From Ganoderma boninense (taxonomy: Eukaryota; Basidiomycota; Agaricomycetes; Polyporales; Polyporaceae): a stretch of 64,000 nucleotides of DNA. A program made the translations under genes and the position numbers. Below are positions 12,650 to 24,377 of the stretch, piece after piece (position 1 is the first letter of the stretch; each line of letters starts with the position of its first letter). The notes below the pieces were generated by a model. That model was not told where the DNA came from. It saw only the letters and a list, made by a program, of their open reading frames with translations, and did not search any database. Location: contig CM035305.1 of the NCBI GenBank assembly GCA_002900995.3, positions 1,736,001-1,800,000 of the forward strand, read 5' to 3'.

Positions 12650-13156
12650 TGTGCGGCGCACCGGCCGGGTCGCTTATGGCTCGCTTCGATGAGGAGGGCG
12701 CGTTCACAGCACAAGATGACGACCCACTCCCCGATCGCATTTCACCTCCATCTAATCTTATCTAGCCGACACCTCCACCTAATCTCGCCGGCCCCCTCTT
12801 CCAGCCAGCCACCCTCTCAGTTTCTGCGCTCGGTGGGGCAGCTAGACAACTTCGGTTGTTTATTACTTCAACATCTAGGTAAACACAATATTGTTACAGT
12901 ACACTAAATACGCCGCTGATCGTACAGAGAAATGTAACGAGCGGTGGGTCTTGTGTGACGAAACCAGAGATGAGGGCGGCGACGCTCGCGGATAAATATG
13001 TGCAACTAGTCTACCACGGTCGAGAGGCTCATAACGCGTGGGGTGAATGTGAACGAAAACGGAGGTCAGCCTGCAACAGCTAAGTACTCACTTACGACGC
13101 CATGGAAGACACCGTCATGTGAGAGTCCGCACTTCCGATCCCATGACGTCTGTTCG
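12650..13156. other. Spacer upstream of SIN3
   Basis: This is the presumed SIN3 promoter side plus the 3' region of the next minus-strand gene. It has pyrimidine- and ACCTCC-rich stretches around 12740-12830. No gene was seen. Confidence 0.4.
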
Positions 13157-14616
13157 TTACTGCAAGTTAGCGACTCCCATGTTGAAGGCTATTTGAGAGA
13201 CGAACCTTCTGTGATGGCCGAGCTTCAATCTGGCGAAAAGCTCCTTGCGCACCGCGGTACCACCTTTCTCCTCTACTTGGCCATCGACCAACCGCAATCC
13301 ATTGTTAGCACGATGGTGGTGTGGAAAATGTGGTAGATGTAGGGACCATCGTTGGTGCCTCGCGGAGGCTGAGGCATCCGCCTTTTTGACGGGCGGGGAA
13401 GGAGGTGATGGGGGAAGAGTAAGACGAGTCGTGTTCTCCGGGAGAATCGCGTTGGTGGAATATGACTCAACGGCTGCCGGAATAGTGACACTGGCAGGCT
13501 GAGTTCCTTGGCGTTCGTTTACGATTTCTTGGATGTAGGTCGCTGCCTCGGGGGACATAGGGGAGGGGAAGAAGTAGGGAGCCTGGTAAGGATCAGTGCG
13601 TGGTGGTCGAACAGATGGCCTATGGGGTGGTAGGGATTGGACCCGGGTCAGGCAGCGCTCACGTACTACAGTAGCGGTGGAATAAGATTAGTCTTACAAA
13701 ATGATGACAAATTGAATAGTCCTGCACGTACATTGACTACGAGAGTCTTTGATCTTCATGAGCACCCGACGGCCAGATAGCGGCAGGTGCTCCTCTAATG
13801 AAAGACGTCGCATTGAAATCTCAGAAGATTGGGTGGAAGACAAGTTGCTGAGGCTGCGCCGTGGCCTCCGAGGCAGAGAGACCCCAGCGGTAACCCCAGC
13901 AGTAACCTCATGTATTACAGTCGTTGGAGCGGAGTGCGGCGAACTTGTCACAATCACATCCTCGACAGAGGACTGTATGTATAGAGCAACGATTCAGCAC
14001 ACAGAGACTCTTGATCCGTCCCAAGCTTACCATCGATTCCTGAGTTGAGCCTTGCGTTCGTCTCCTTCGAGGCCTACCCAGCCTCTCCTGCTCAGGCTCT
14101 TTGGGGTCCAGAGAAGAGCTCGATAACGTACGCACGGTAGACCGTGGACCAGATTCCGAAAGGTGCGCACGAGGAGACTTGGCAGACCTAGGACGGCCAC
14201 TCAACTGTTTGGGCCGGTCGTGCCGAGTTTGCGGCATGCTGGGCTTCCGCGTGCGACGGTCGCGATCACGAGGAAGAGAGGTCGATTCCGAGGCGGCGAA
14301 CACATCTGTGCTGAGCCTTCGCGGCCGCGTGACACCCATAGCCTCTTTGATGTATGCGAGGATGCTCTGCGATACACACCACCAAAGTATTTGAGGTCGC
14401 ATGAGAATAAAGGACTTCACGGTGACATACCAGAATAAACCCTGCTAGGCCAAGCACAGCACCCGCGCTTCCGATCAAGAACAGCCTTGCCGCGGACCGG
14501 ACGAAGGCGAACATGGACACAAGGGGACACGTTAATATCTCCCAATCTTGCGAACAGCGTGTTGCTAGTTGGGGAATGTTCCAGAGTCCGACAGTCGTGC
14601 CTGCAGAGCTGTTCAT
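13157..14616 (-). CDS. Unassigned protein with an N-terminal membrane segment
   Basis: Four exons, 14616-14431, 14366-14031, 13972-13732 and 13665-13157, fit in phase through introns of 64, 58 and 66 bp and give 423 aa. Near residue 45 there is one hydrophobic segment (LFLIGSAGAVLGLAGFI) followed by LAYIKEAMG. The rest is hydrophilic, basic and serine/arginine/proline-rich, with a short ordered block near residue 320 (SPEAATYIQEIVNERQG). This looks like a small anchored protein with a disordered cytosolic tail. I do not recognise the family. The neighbouring exons at 14856-15339 lie on the same strand 240 bp upstream, so both could belong to one longer gene. Confidence 0.5.
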
Positions 14617-14855
14617 GGTCGTCTCGAGTCCATGCGCAGAGTCGTGTGTTTCCGCAGACTGGCTGAGAGCGGGACTAAAGGTTTGGGAACGAAGATTCGG
14701 TTGCGAGAGGATGCAATATGGAGGTAAAGAACGTCAGGACCCCTCGCTCGGTGTTTGAGCGGCCTCGGGCAGAGACGGAAGAAGGCAAGCAGGTGGTGAG
14801 GGCGTGAGGCCAAAGTCGGCTCTCGTCTGGCAAAGCGGGAGTTTATAATGCGAAG

Positions 14856-15339
14856 TTATTCGGCATACCCGGAAGTTCGGCTCAGATGCGCCAGGGTACC
14901 TGTGATTCCGGGGGCTGCGAGAGGAGCGGAGGGTTGAGCAGCGCATGAGGGACGCGCATTTTGAGTAGAAATGAGTGGTCCGAGGGGCCATGCCGAGGCG
15001 ATCAGGTCCTCGTAAGCTCCCTTGGGTTGGCGCGTAAGCGTGGCAAGGGCGTCGCTGGAGTGCGTCAGCATTTCTGAGACACGGCCGCAGTTGTTTGAGG
15101 TGCTCCGGAGCCCGAGCACCCGATAAGCGACGGTTCCAGTATGTACCACCTAGTACCACAGGGGCTACAGTATCAACAATGTCATCGCAAGCTGCGAGGA
15201 ATAGCATCCGATCGGGTGCGCTTGGTATATAAGTACGTTCACCTGGGCTAGTTTCGGAGGTAGGTGGGTCCTTGAGGAAGCTCTTGTCAACCAGGGCTTC
15301 CTCGCCAGCTGGTACAGAACCGCTTGCGTGAGCAGACAT
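14856..15339 (-). CDS. Unassigned short protein, possibly 5' part of the next gene
   Basis: ATG at 15339; exons 15339-15147 and 15073-14856 are joined by a 73-bp intron (GTACAT to TCTCAG) that keeps the phase (VVLG then EMLTHSSDAL), giving about 136 aa. The region LFLAACDDIVDTVAPVVLG followed by a helical LTHSSDALATLTRQ block looks like real protein, but no family is recognised. A possible further donor (GTATGC near 14865) before the stop would allow splicing toward the gene at 13157-14616, in which case this is its N-terminus. Confidence 0.4.
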
Positions 15340-16616
15340 GAGCAGTGCAGACCGTCACCGATGGCGGGCAGACTCGATTCTCGGGCTCGATGCTAAGATT
15401 CAGGTAGATCAATTCCTTGGCGCTGGCTTCCATGTTGTTTTACTCACCGGTCCTAGAACGAGATGGCGTATGGGTGTCGCTGGATATGAAGTGTGGCGCG
15501 GAGACAAGACACTTTCCAGCTGACTGGAACAGGCTGCGCGGTCATTTTCGATGACGTGATGTTTGCCACCCCATCAGGCAAGCCTTGTCGTCGGTGGGGA
15601 CCGGTGGGGGCTTGGGTGTCTGTTAAGTCAAGCCACCATATCATTCTCCAATCATGCACGATCATGACGTTCTCATGTTCTCCGGAACCGGCGGACACGC
15701 ACAACTGGAAACGCGCTGGCTCTGGGCCCTACAAAACCACAGTTGTCCCTATCAGCCACTGACCGGGAGGCCACAGTGAAAACCTTCACTCCGCAAACGA
15801 CGGCCTGGTATACTTAAAGCGACCGTTGTATTCTCTCATTGTTGGTGCGTATCGGAACCACGGATACCTTTGTTTCTTTGCCAAAGAGTCGCATTCATAT
15901 ATGGATCAATGCGCTTTCTACATACATATCCTTGTATGTAAGTGCTCATCCGCATATCGAGCCGAAACAACCTGGAAGATGTGCATGCGGCCTGGAAGCA
16001 CGTCGGATGAGCTGCATCAGCGAGTGCAGGAGCGCACCAGCCAGATGATAGCCTCGCGTGAGGGGTTTCGTTCCCGTTAGCACGGTGGCTCGCGTCGATC
16101 TCTACTCTTGGGAGCGTGAAGATCTGCTTGTAATGGGATACACACTTGACTTATATGAGTTCCTGCATGGGGACGCAAGAAGGGCGATCTGAGTGCCGAG
16201 CGCGGCATGCGTAACATAGGGAAGGGGTTCTCGCTACTTGCTGCGGAAGAATATTTTGAGAGGATTATTACTAGCTGATTCGCCGCCCACGATGGTGCAG
16301 ACGATGGTGCGGTGCTGCAGGGCGACGTGGAGAGCGGGAGTTTGGCACGCAGACGGGCAGGCTGTGGTGGGACAGAGGGAGAGGCAAGGAGAGGCGGAGG
16401 AGCGGGACGGACGAACAGCCTTGTGGGATGAGGACTCGAGGGACGAGACGCGTGGGAACCCGCGCAGGAGGAGATCGTCATTGAGCTCGAGCTAGGCGAC
16501 TGTTCGTTCAACTCCCTCAGCCTCCCCGCAAACCCTTCTCATCTCCTCTCCGCCGCCTCCCTCTCCCGGCCTCTACCGTCTCTCTTTCATTGTGCTTGAT
16601 ACCGCCTCCCTCCAAA
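15340..16616. other. 1.3 kb intergenic region
   Basis: This separates divergent genes: the minus-strand gene starting at 15339 and SHO1 starting at 16617. A long minus-strand open frame (16077-16511) is compositionally biased, lies in the SHO1 upstream region and has no recognisable domain. The last 100 bp before SHO1 are CT-rich, as is common before highly expressed basidiomycete genes. Confidence 0.45.
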
Positions 16617-17875
16617 ATGCCACCGCGCGGGACCGAGGGCTACGACTTTACGCCAATACTCACCCACTACCTCTTCCTCTTCACCACCATCCTCGCCGTG
16701 GTATGTCACAGCCTGTTTTCGAATCATCCTGGACCATCATCGACGCTCCCTTCTCTTCCCCTAGATTGGATGGTTCGTCGCTTTCATTGGTCAGGCAGTA
16801 GCAACTGCACAGCGTGAGTCCTCCTAAATTTGCCTCCTCCTTCCGCCCACATCTCCATCCCTAGATGGTAACGCCAACGTCGGCGTGCTATGGTTCTCCA
16901 TCTTCCTCCAGCTCTTCCTCATCCTCGGCGTCCTCCACACCCTCGCCACTGACTCCGTCGCCATGCATCGCTTCCAAATTGCAACCTTCGGTTCCATCGC
17001 AATTGTCTTTGCCGTCACCGGCGTGCAGCAGGGCATCTTCACAGGCTTCGCCTCCCTCGACGCCATGGCCGCAGGCTGGCTTATCCTCGCCATGGTCGAC
17101 ATCCTCTGGGTCCTCTATTTCACGTCTGAGGAGGACTCGCTCATGTTCCACATCTTCAACTCCCTCGGCACCGGCGGACTCACCCCGCCCTCCCGCCGTC
17201 GCCGCGGCACCCGCTCCGGCTCGATGATGAACATGGGCGGCGGCAATGGCTACACGGCCGGGTACCCGACCGGCGGCATGGGCCCCATGTACGACACCAA
17301 GATGGCCGGCAGCATGGCGGGCCCCATCGGCAACACTGGCAGCTTCAGGGCCCCCAGTGTGGAGAACGGTGCACCGCGCAGTCTCGGCAATACCGGCAGC
17401 GTGAACAACCTGGGCAGCGCGGGCGGGCCGGGCTCGATAGGTGGCGGAGAGGGCAGCATCGGGCCAGCCTCTCCCCTAATGGGCGGCGCCGCAGGCATCG
17501 GTGCCGGCGGAGGGCCTGGTGTCATCCCGACGACGCCGGGGTCGGGAGGACCGGACACGAGCGACGTGACAGCAGAGGGCCAGCAGTACCGGGCGAAGGC
17601 GCTGTACAACTGTACGTCGATTCGTGCTGCCATGGCACGGCGTCTCACGCTCACATGTGTCTGACACTTTGTAGACACTGCGTCGCCCGATGACCCCAAC
17701 GAGATATCGTTCTCCAAGGGTGAAATTCTCGAAATTCTCGACAAGAATGGGAAGTGGTGGCAGGCGAAAAAGGCGGACGGGACCGTCGGAAGTGAGTACC
17801 TACGTCCTAACCTGAAGGTCTTCTCCTGAGAACCTCTTCCCAGTTGCGCCTTCCAATTATTTGCAGATTGTCTGA
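16617..17875 (+). CDS. SHO1: SHO1 osmosensor, four TM segments plus SH3 domain
   Basis: Sho1 is a plasma-membrane protein of the HOG high-osmolarity pathway whose cytosolic SH3 domain binds proline motifs such as those in the MAPKK Pbs2. Exons 16617-16700, 16765-16813, 16865-17611, 17675-17791 and 17844-17875 give 342 aa with every junction in phase. Four hydrophobic helices lie in the first ~140 residues ([50 protein letters not shown] and following). A long glycine/serine-rich linker with repeated NTGS motifs comes next. The C-terminal SH3 domain is complete ([38 protein letters not shown]). Length and order match the family. The gene is intact and converges on the RNF10 gene. Confidence 0.93.
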
Positions 17876-18527
17876 GAATCTCTGGCTGTCTCATGAACTT
17901 TCACGTGCCTTCTCCAACCGACCTTGCGCTCTACCTCCAGTACGTAGTTCAGTATGTGTGTGGATCTAGCTCCTCCTTGTCTTCTTTTGTGCACTGTCGC
18001 TGTTGTCATAGCTTTATTTACCCCTTATGCTGCTCTTTGGATCGTTCATCGGACCGCGTCCTCCCATATCCTCGGATCAGAGTCAGACCCAAGGAGACTT
18101 CTCATTTCCCCATCGAGCTAGATCGTATAGCAACTCGCGCTCGATGCGTGCTGCCTCTCATACTGTAAAAGTGCAATCCTAACGATATACCATCCTACTC
18201 ACAGATCTCCTTGCTTGTCGCCATCCGAGCCTTGGGCCCGCCTGACCGAGATGGAGGAGCGATAAAGCTTTGAGATTTGTGTCTGTTTGTGTTTGTGCTA
18301 TGCTGTTGCTACAAAGTATTGGTCCTGCGTTCCACGTACATGAAAATACTGTATGACACGAAAGCTCCAACAGATCAGGAAATCACCGTCCGCGGTATCT
18401 CTCGCACAGTCCCAACCGCAGCCCCTAGAGCCCAACACCGGACGGTCTCTCACGTCGACCACACATCTTCCTCGTCCACACCCAAACCCAAAAGCCACAC
18501 GGACAGCACTGAATCGCAGATGAAGAG
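17876..18527. other. Spacer between convergent SHO1 and RNF10 genes
   Basis: This holds the two 3' ends. The open frames seen here (for example 17893-18168 plus) have no ordered domain. No RNA gene was recognised. Confidence 0.5.
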
Positions 18528-20679
18528 TCACCGCGCACGACGTCCGCCACCACCGCCTAGCACAACGAGCCGGTTGTTCCGCTTCTTCCCGCCGCTCTTC
18601 GCGCTGCGCTGCTCCAGCTCATGGAACGCCATGTCGAGTTCCCATTCGTCCTCCGCGCGCTCGCGATTGCTGTTCCGCGACGGCGCGGAAGCACGCGGCG
18701 TCTGAGACTGCACGCGGCTCTGGGCCGCAGTCGCAGCAGAAGCGAAGCTGCGCGCCCCCCACGCCCCCGCGGGCTGTGGCGGCGACGCGTCCTGCTGTTC
18801 TGTGTCGCTCGCGCCAGCTGCGGCGGCATCCGCGTGGCCATCAGCGACTGAGAGGTCTCGGTCCTGGTGCGCGGGGACGCTGAGCGGAGTAGATGCCGGG
18901 GCCGGGGTCTTGGGGGCAAAACCGAACTCGTGCCAGGTCTGTGCGAGCTTCTCCTTCTCGCGCTCCTCCGCCCGCGCGCGGGCCTTGTCGTCGCGCTTGC
19001 CCTTCTCCTTACGCTTCGTGCGGCGCGCCTTGAGCGCATTCTCGAAGGGGCGGAGGCCATCGCGGCCGACGACGAGCGTAAGGTCTGCCTCGACAAACGT
19101 GACGTCTGCGCCCTCAGGGAGGTGGGCGAGGTACTTGCAGCGCTTGCGGAGGTCGTCGTTCACCGTGCTCTCGGTGTGGGACTCGACGCGGACGACGATC
19201 TCGTCCGGGAAGGCCGGGTAACTGTGAAAGTGTGAGAGGAGGATCTTGATGTCGAGCGGGTGGAGAAAGACAGGCAACCCGTTGGCAGCCTGGTAATAAT
19301 AGTACGTCGATGTCGACGGCGGAGGGGGATTAAGATTTCGGCGTTGTCGCGGGTTGCGGCCCGTCGGCGTGGGTGTCAATTCTCTTGATGGCTGAGGAGT
19401 GTAGCCGGGACCTTGCGTTGCGAGAAACGCTTGTGGGACCTCCTCGACGGGTAGCGATTGGACGTCCTCTTTACGCTGGCGACTAGATGCCGAACGTTCA
19501 CTCAGCTCCTGAGCCCCATGGCGCGCTATCTCGACGGCCTCTCGGAGATGTGGTGTGTCCAACGCTTCAGCCTTCTCGATCTGGTGTCGGACTTTCGCAT
19601 CCGCGGCGTCGATGAATACAGCACCCAGTTCGTCGCCCATTCCCATCAGCAAACGTCGCTCCGTAGCAAGGTCGTCTAGATCCTTTGACAGGTCCAGGAT
19701 TAAATGAGAGGGTGTCGCCAACATGAATTTCGCGAATGCGAGAACATCAGGTAGGAAATGGAAAGGAGCCTGGTGAGGCGGCAGCAGATCAGAAGGCCAG
19801 GTCGACGACCTCGGTAACGCAAGGGTGGTAATTTGTGGTCGCTGCATAAGGCGCATTCGCAGGGTGCCTCCGGATTGCGGGGTGGCGAAAGGATCCTGGT
19901 CCAGAGAAGCCGATGATGACGACTCTCTGATAGGGATATCATCAACGCCTTCTGCGGGTACCTCGTCTAGCCATTTGACAGCTTTGAGCTGCCGCTCGTT
20001 GACGGAATCGAAGCAGATGGGGCACCGGACCCACTTCAACTGCTCGGATGTGCTTAGCAAATGCAGTATGCAAGGGAAACAGTAGACCTAGGGACGCCGT
20101 CAATGCAAGTCCCTTGCATGCACAGCAATTAGGAAACACTTGCATGACCGCATTTTGTCATCCTGGGGGCAGTGGGAGGTGAAAGGCAGATGGGACAGGT
20201 CAAATTGCCATCGTCTCGCGCAGACTGATCCCCAGATTGTGATTGAAGGGCATGTCCTCTAGGAATTATGACTTGGAGGATGTCGTGCCACTGAAAATAA
20301 CTAGAAAATGAGACTCAATACTCTGCGATAGCATGATAACGGTGAGCGAGAACTCACATATCCGGATCCGCAAAATGGACAGTGTAGTCGCCAGTTGGTT
20401 TCATCACGAACCGGTACTGAGCGTTGACAAAGCCTGCGACAGGTCAGGCATATTGCCCGAAAACCGTGGGGTTGTGCGAGCGCACTCACGCTCTTTATTC
20501 CAGACTCCATACTGGTTACCGGTCTTCCTCGCCCTACGGGGAATGCTTTGATTATAGTGGGATTGTCTAGGAGGTAGTGTAAAGTTGAGAAGATGGTTGA
20601 GAGACTGTGCGGGAGCCTTGGCAGAACGCTTGTTCTGGTTGGTAGCCGTGGTATGGGTCGTGGTGGCAGGAGTTAGCAT
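18528..20679 (-). CDS. MAG2: RNF10/Mag2-type RING E3 ubiquitin ligase
   Basis: Family members are cytosolic RING ligases linked to ubiquitination of small-subunit ribosomal proteins during ribosome quality control (known for RNF10 and yeast Mag2). Exons 20679-20490, 20433-20358, 20300-20144 and 20087-18528 give 660 aa. The N-terminus is basic and disordered, followed by the family-specific RFVMKPTGDYTVHFADPD block and QWHDILQVIIPR. The RING is split by an intron: CPIC...CGH, then YCFPCILHLL and WVRCPICFDSV, with all cysteine and histidine ligands in place. The C-terminal half has a coiled, lysine-rich region and ends in a glycine/arginine run. The intron inside the RING (20088-20143) starts with GC (CAT|GCAAGT). 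The gene is divergent from WBP11, whose start lies 301 bp away. Confidence 0.88.
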
Positions 20680-20980
20680 GGTGAGACTGAGACAAGACAG
20701 CTAAGTCCTCCCGGTCGTCGTACAAGTGTGGAGAATAATGACAGGAGAGCGAGACAAGAGAAAGGCGCAATCAGAATGCAGCAGAAGTGCAGAGCAGAGG
20801 GGCTTCCCTGAGAGGAGGGGAAGCGTCGGACACTGAGCTCGCCGCTCGCCCATGACTCTGTTACCTCTCGCACGTGCCCCGCTCCCGAAACCGGCAGTTG
20901 CTCAGCGTCTCGTCCACAGACAGCAACGTCAAGCTCGACCGCCACCGACTACTACTGCTGCACGTTCGAGTCTCTCCACT
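20680..20980. promoter_or_regulatory. Shared divergent promoter region of RNF10 and WBP11
   Basis: A 301-bp interval lies between the two opposite start codons. No clear TATA box was seen. Co-regulation of the pair is only an inference from the head-to-head arrangement. Confidence 0.4.
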
Positions 20981-22796
20981 ATGGCTAAAGGGAAATCCTC
21001 AAATCCTATGGATGCATATAGTGAGTAGTCCGTCGTCTTATCCCTGCACTCCGTCTTAACTTGTCTAGGGAAGGCCCAGAGGAAGAAGGAGCTCAAGAAG
21101 GCAAGGTCTTGTCCCTCATGCACGGGAGCATCTCGTCGTAATGACTGGTCATTGTAGTAGAACAAGGCGGAGCGGGCGAAGACACGAGACTTTGCGCTTG
21201 TCAAAAAGGATACACGAGGTGAGTGCGCTACCTGGTCGGTTTTCCGTCTGCACATGTCAATGCTTCGTCAGATCTCGAGGATGAGATAGCAAAACTGGAG
21301 TCGGCTCCCGAATCCTCTGCCTCTGACAAATCTCGTCTTGCGGAACTTAAGTCGGAGCTCGAGAAGATCGTCAAGAAAAAGGAGGAGTATGTCCAGGAAC
21401 ACCCAGAACAACGCAAACTTGTCTTCAAGTCTCGTCGACCTCACGAGCCTCGCGAAGACACTAAGGAGGAGTCTACGGCTCCGAGGAAGAGGAACCTCTT
21501 CAAGAAGAATGGGCTACCTCGGCATCCAGAACGGAGCATCTACTATGATCCCGTCATGAATCCGTTTGGCGTCCCGCCTCCTGGCATGCCCTATGTCGAG
21601 CGAGGTATGCGCTTCGAATCGCGTGCTTCTCATGAACTACTACTCAATCATTTCGAGCAGCTCTTCTACCACATGAAGTAGACAGCGATGCGGAACCGGA
21701 ATCTGGTCAGTATTTCTCAGTCTGGAGCACCTTAATCATGTATTGATTGATGTGTGGAAGATGCGGACGACGATATTGTCATGCCTGAGGGACCACCTCC
21801 GGATGAAGAAGAGGTTGAAGACAGTGATGATGATATTCCAATGCCGGAAGGTCCTCCGCCTCCACGACCTGGAGAGTCACCAAGTAAGTTGCAAGGACTC
21901 GCCGTTGCACTGCCGTTCTTGACGTGAATGTAGTCCCATTCGACCACCTTCCTCCATTGCCCATGGATGTACCGCCGTTCGAACCTCCCCCATTACCTCG
22001 CAGCTTCCCTATGCCCCCCTTGCCTCCCCCTCCGTCAGGGATTCCACCTCTTCTGAATGGCCTTCCTATGCTGCCGCCGCCGCCGCCGCCGGGTATGCCT
22101 CCTCTACCCATGCCCCATGGCGGCGCAATGCCGCCTCCACCCCCTCCACCTCCGGGCTTCCCCGTGTTGCCCTTGCCGCCCCCTCCTCCACCTCCCGGTT
22201 TCCCCATGATGACCGGTCCCTCACCCGGAGTTCCTCCCCCTCCTGGTGTCCCGCCTTTCCCTCCGCATGTACGTCCGCCCATCCCCGCACCTCCCCCAGG
22301 GTTCTATCCTCGCAAGGGAAATGCGGGCGTCATACAAGATCCTCTGTCCTCAATACCGCACCAAACCTTTCAAGCACATCGTGCTTCGAGAGCAGCTGGC
22401 CATCAGAAAGCTACATCTGGTGGTGTTCGGCTATCGACCGCGGGATCCCCGCCAGCGGCCGCTCCCGCCGCGTCAGCGGTCATATCAGCGGAGCCGGAAT
22501 TGCGAGACTTCAAGAAAGAGAGCACTGCTTTCGTTCCCGCTGCTCTGAAACGGAAACGCGGTGGTGGTGCAGGGTCGAAGGTTAACGCCGCACCAGCAAT
22601 TGGCCCTACCGGGGACAACGACGAGGAAGGGGGACCTGCTCCTGTGGCGCGACCAGACCTGCTCAGCACGCTCCAGGACAAGTTTGGCGCACCGCAGAAG
22701 AAAGCAAAAGTCGAGCCGGAGTTGAAGAAAGCTCCCGCGGCGAAGCCGAAGGACGATTACGAGAAGTTTTTGGAGGAAATGGGCGATGTCCTGTGA
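20981..22796 (+). CDS. WBP11: WBP11-like proline-rich splicing factor
   Basis: WBP11 (WW-domain-binding protein 11) is a nuclear spliceosome-associated protein whose PPPP tracts bind WW domains. Exons 20981-21020, 21069-21100, 21161-21218, 21272-21604, 21682-21705, 21761-21883 and 21934-22796 give 490 aa. The N-terminal basic block (MDAYRKAQRKKELKK, then NKAERAKTRDFALVKKD) is the WBP11 signature. A helical ELKSELEKIVKKKEEY region follows, then NPFGVPPPGMP, an acidic stretch, and about 130 residues of PPPPP/GMP repeats. The C-terminus ends YEKFLEEMGDVL, matching the family's conserved end. The second intron uses a GC donor (AAG|GCAAGG, 21101-21160). The acceptor before exon 6 is an unusual GGAAG. 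Confidence 0.85.
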
Positions 22797-23217
22797 TCGA
22801 CTATGGCTGGGAAGTAATCTCTACAATGTTGCTCAATGTCATTATTCGGCGTCAGGCAAACTAATAATATGCCTGCCCTTGCGGACATCTGCTTATGTCT
22901 ACTTATGACCATTTGCGAAGATGGCCTCTCTTTCGAGGCCCATCATCAAAGGTGAGCCGCCAACAATTCAATCATCCTTTTGTCACTACTTCATACCAAA
23001 GGTATTGTCAACTCCTGGATGATTTGTGTGGCCCTTCCATGAGATCGCGCACCGGCCTCGACTAGAGGCTGACTGGAGGCTGACGTCAGAGCATAACTAC
23101 TGGCGCATTGTATAAAAACAAGGTAGCAGCGGCGATCGAATGCCTCCCACTCGCTCCACATTCTCCTATCAACAGAAGCCACTCTATTACTTCCTACCAT
23201 TGTTTCACTGCCCCGCC
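22797..23217. promoter_or_regulatory. Intergenic region with TATA box for the MYND gene
   Basis: WBP11 ends at 22796. A TATA box (GTATAAAAAC, about 23110) lies roughly 110 bp before the chosen MYND start. No other gene was seen. Confidence 0.45.
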
Positions 23218-24020
23218 ATGTCCATGTCCACCAGGAAATGCCAGGTATGCGCCAAGCCAAGCACGACCCAGTGCTCTCAATGCAAGTTCGCTCGATACTG
23301 TTCTCCCGAGCATAGTATTTCGGTGAGCAGCCTTACTTGTTCATCTCAAAACCGACGCGCGCGTCGATTAATAATTGACCTTCATGTAGGATTGGAAGAG
23401 ACACAAACGCGAGTGCCCGATCCTAGCGTCGGGGATCGAGAATCAAGTCGGCTTTCCCTTGACAGTCAAGGCGGTGGTGTTCCCAATGGAAGGTGGCCAG
23501 CCTCGCATTATCAACCTTCCGTACAAGCTGCTGGAGAACGAGGACTATCCCGCGCACGGGTTGAACTTTACGCCTGTCCTTGGACGAGCCACTCCTCGCT
23601 GGACGCGCATCGACATCGCCGGTTTCGAAGTGGGACGTCCACTTGGCCACAGGCTCAGTCTCATCCATAACGACAACTTCATCTCTGAGGGGCGCCCGGT
23701 CAACGTGTGTGTTCAAAATATCCACCGGGGAAGAGGATATCGGTGGTGCGACCATTTGGTCGCTGTTAGGCATGTGAACAAGGAGGAGAGGATCGCACAG
23801 TTTCAGGACGTTACCGAGGACGACGTGGAGGCGCTCAAAAGGTACTTTGAACAAGGAGGCAATGGCGACGCAGCTCGTACGTAATCATTTTTGTTCGCTT
23901 TGAAGCACCGAGCTGAGGAAAGTGTGGTGAACTTGCCTATATTCCGTAGTGGAGCCTGCGGACGCTCTGGAGGAAACCCGGTTCTTCGAAGCCCATGGCT
24001 TCCAGGCCGTACACATATGA
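23218..24020 (+). CDS. MYND zinc-finger protein
   Basis: Exons 23218-23322, 23390-23876 and 23950-24020 give 220 aa in phase. The N-terminus is a MYND finger: CQVCAKPSTTQCSQC, then FARYCSPEH and, across the first intron, WKRHKREC, with all Cys/His ligands present. MYND domains are protein-protein interaction modules, often in transcription or chromatin proteins. The remaining ~165 residues have no named domain but look folded (RWTRIDIAGF, RWCDHLVAVRHV) and end RFFEAHGFQAV. If the last intron is ignored the frame stops at 23884; the spliced end is preferred because GTACGT and CGTAG borders restore a plausible C-terminus. An in-frame ATG at 23140 would add 26 residues but falls close to the TATA box. 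Confidence 0.75.
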
Positions 24021-24377
24021 TGGATACTTGACGTACACATTGGACGATCGGATGTACAGTACTCGAAGGCCAAAACTTGTAGAAACTGAGATGGAGACGA
24101 CATGACTCCTGCTTCGAGAATGCCGAGCACCGTTGGCTGCTGAACATGGTTATCGGGAGCGTGGTGATGGCGGAGAGATCGGAGTGGTATCGGAGTTGTG
24201 CGGAACGGGATTCCGACGGGCGTCACCCCGCACGATCGGTCTCCACACGTCATCATCCAGTATTGTCACGTCCTCATAATTCCGCCGGCGCCCGCACTGC
24301 GCCTCCCACACCCACCTCGCGGCAAACAGTCGTCCTTGCCCTGGATATCTACCATGGTCTGAGGCCGATGTCTACAC
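24021..24377. other. Spacer between MYND and F-box genes
   Basis: Nothing was recognised beyond the 3' end of the MYND gene and the upstream region of the F-box gene. Confidence 0.4.

Noticed and set aside
15074..15146. Apparent frameshift in the unassigned gene at 14856-15339
   Set aside because: A 73-bp intron with GTACAT and TCTCAG borders restores the frame.
16077..16511. Minus-strand open frame of 144 codons upstream of SHO1
   Set aside because: Serine/proline-rich, without domain, and placed in the SHO1 upstream region; reads like a chance frame.
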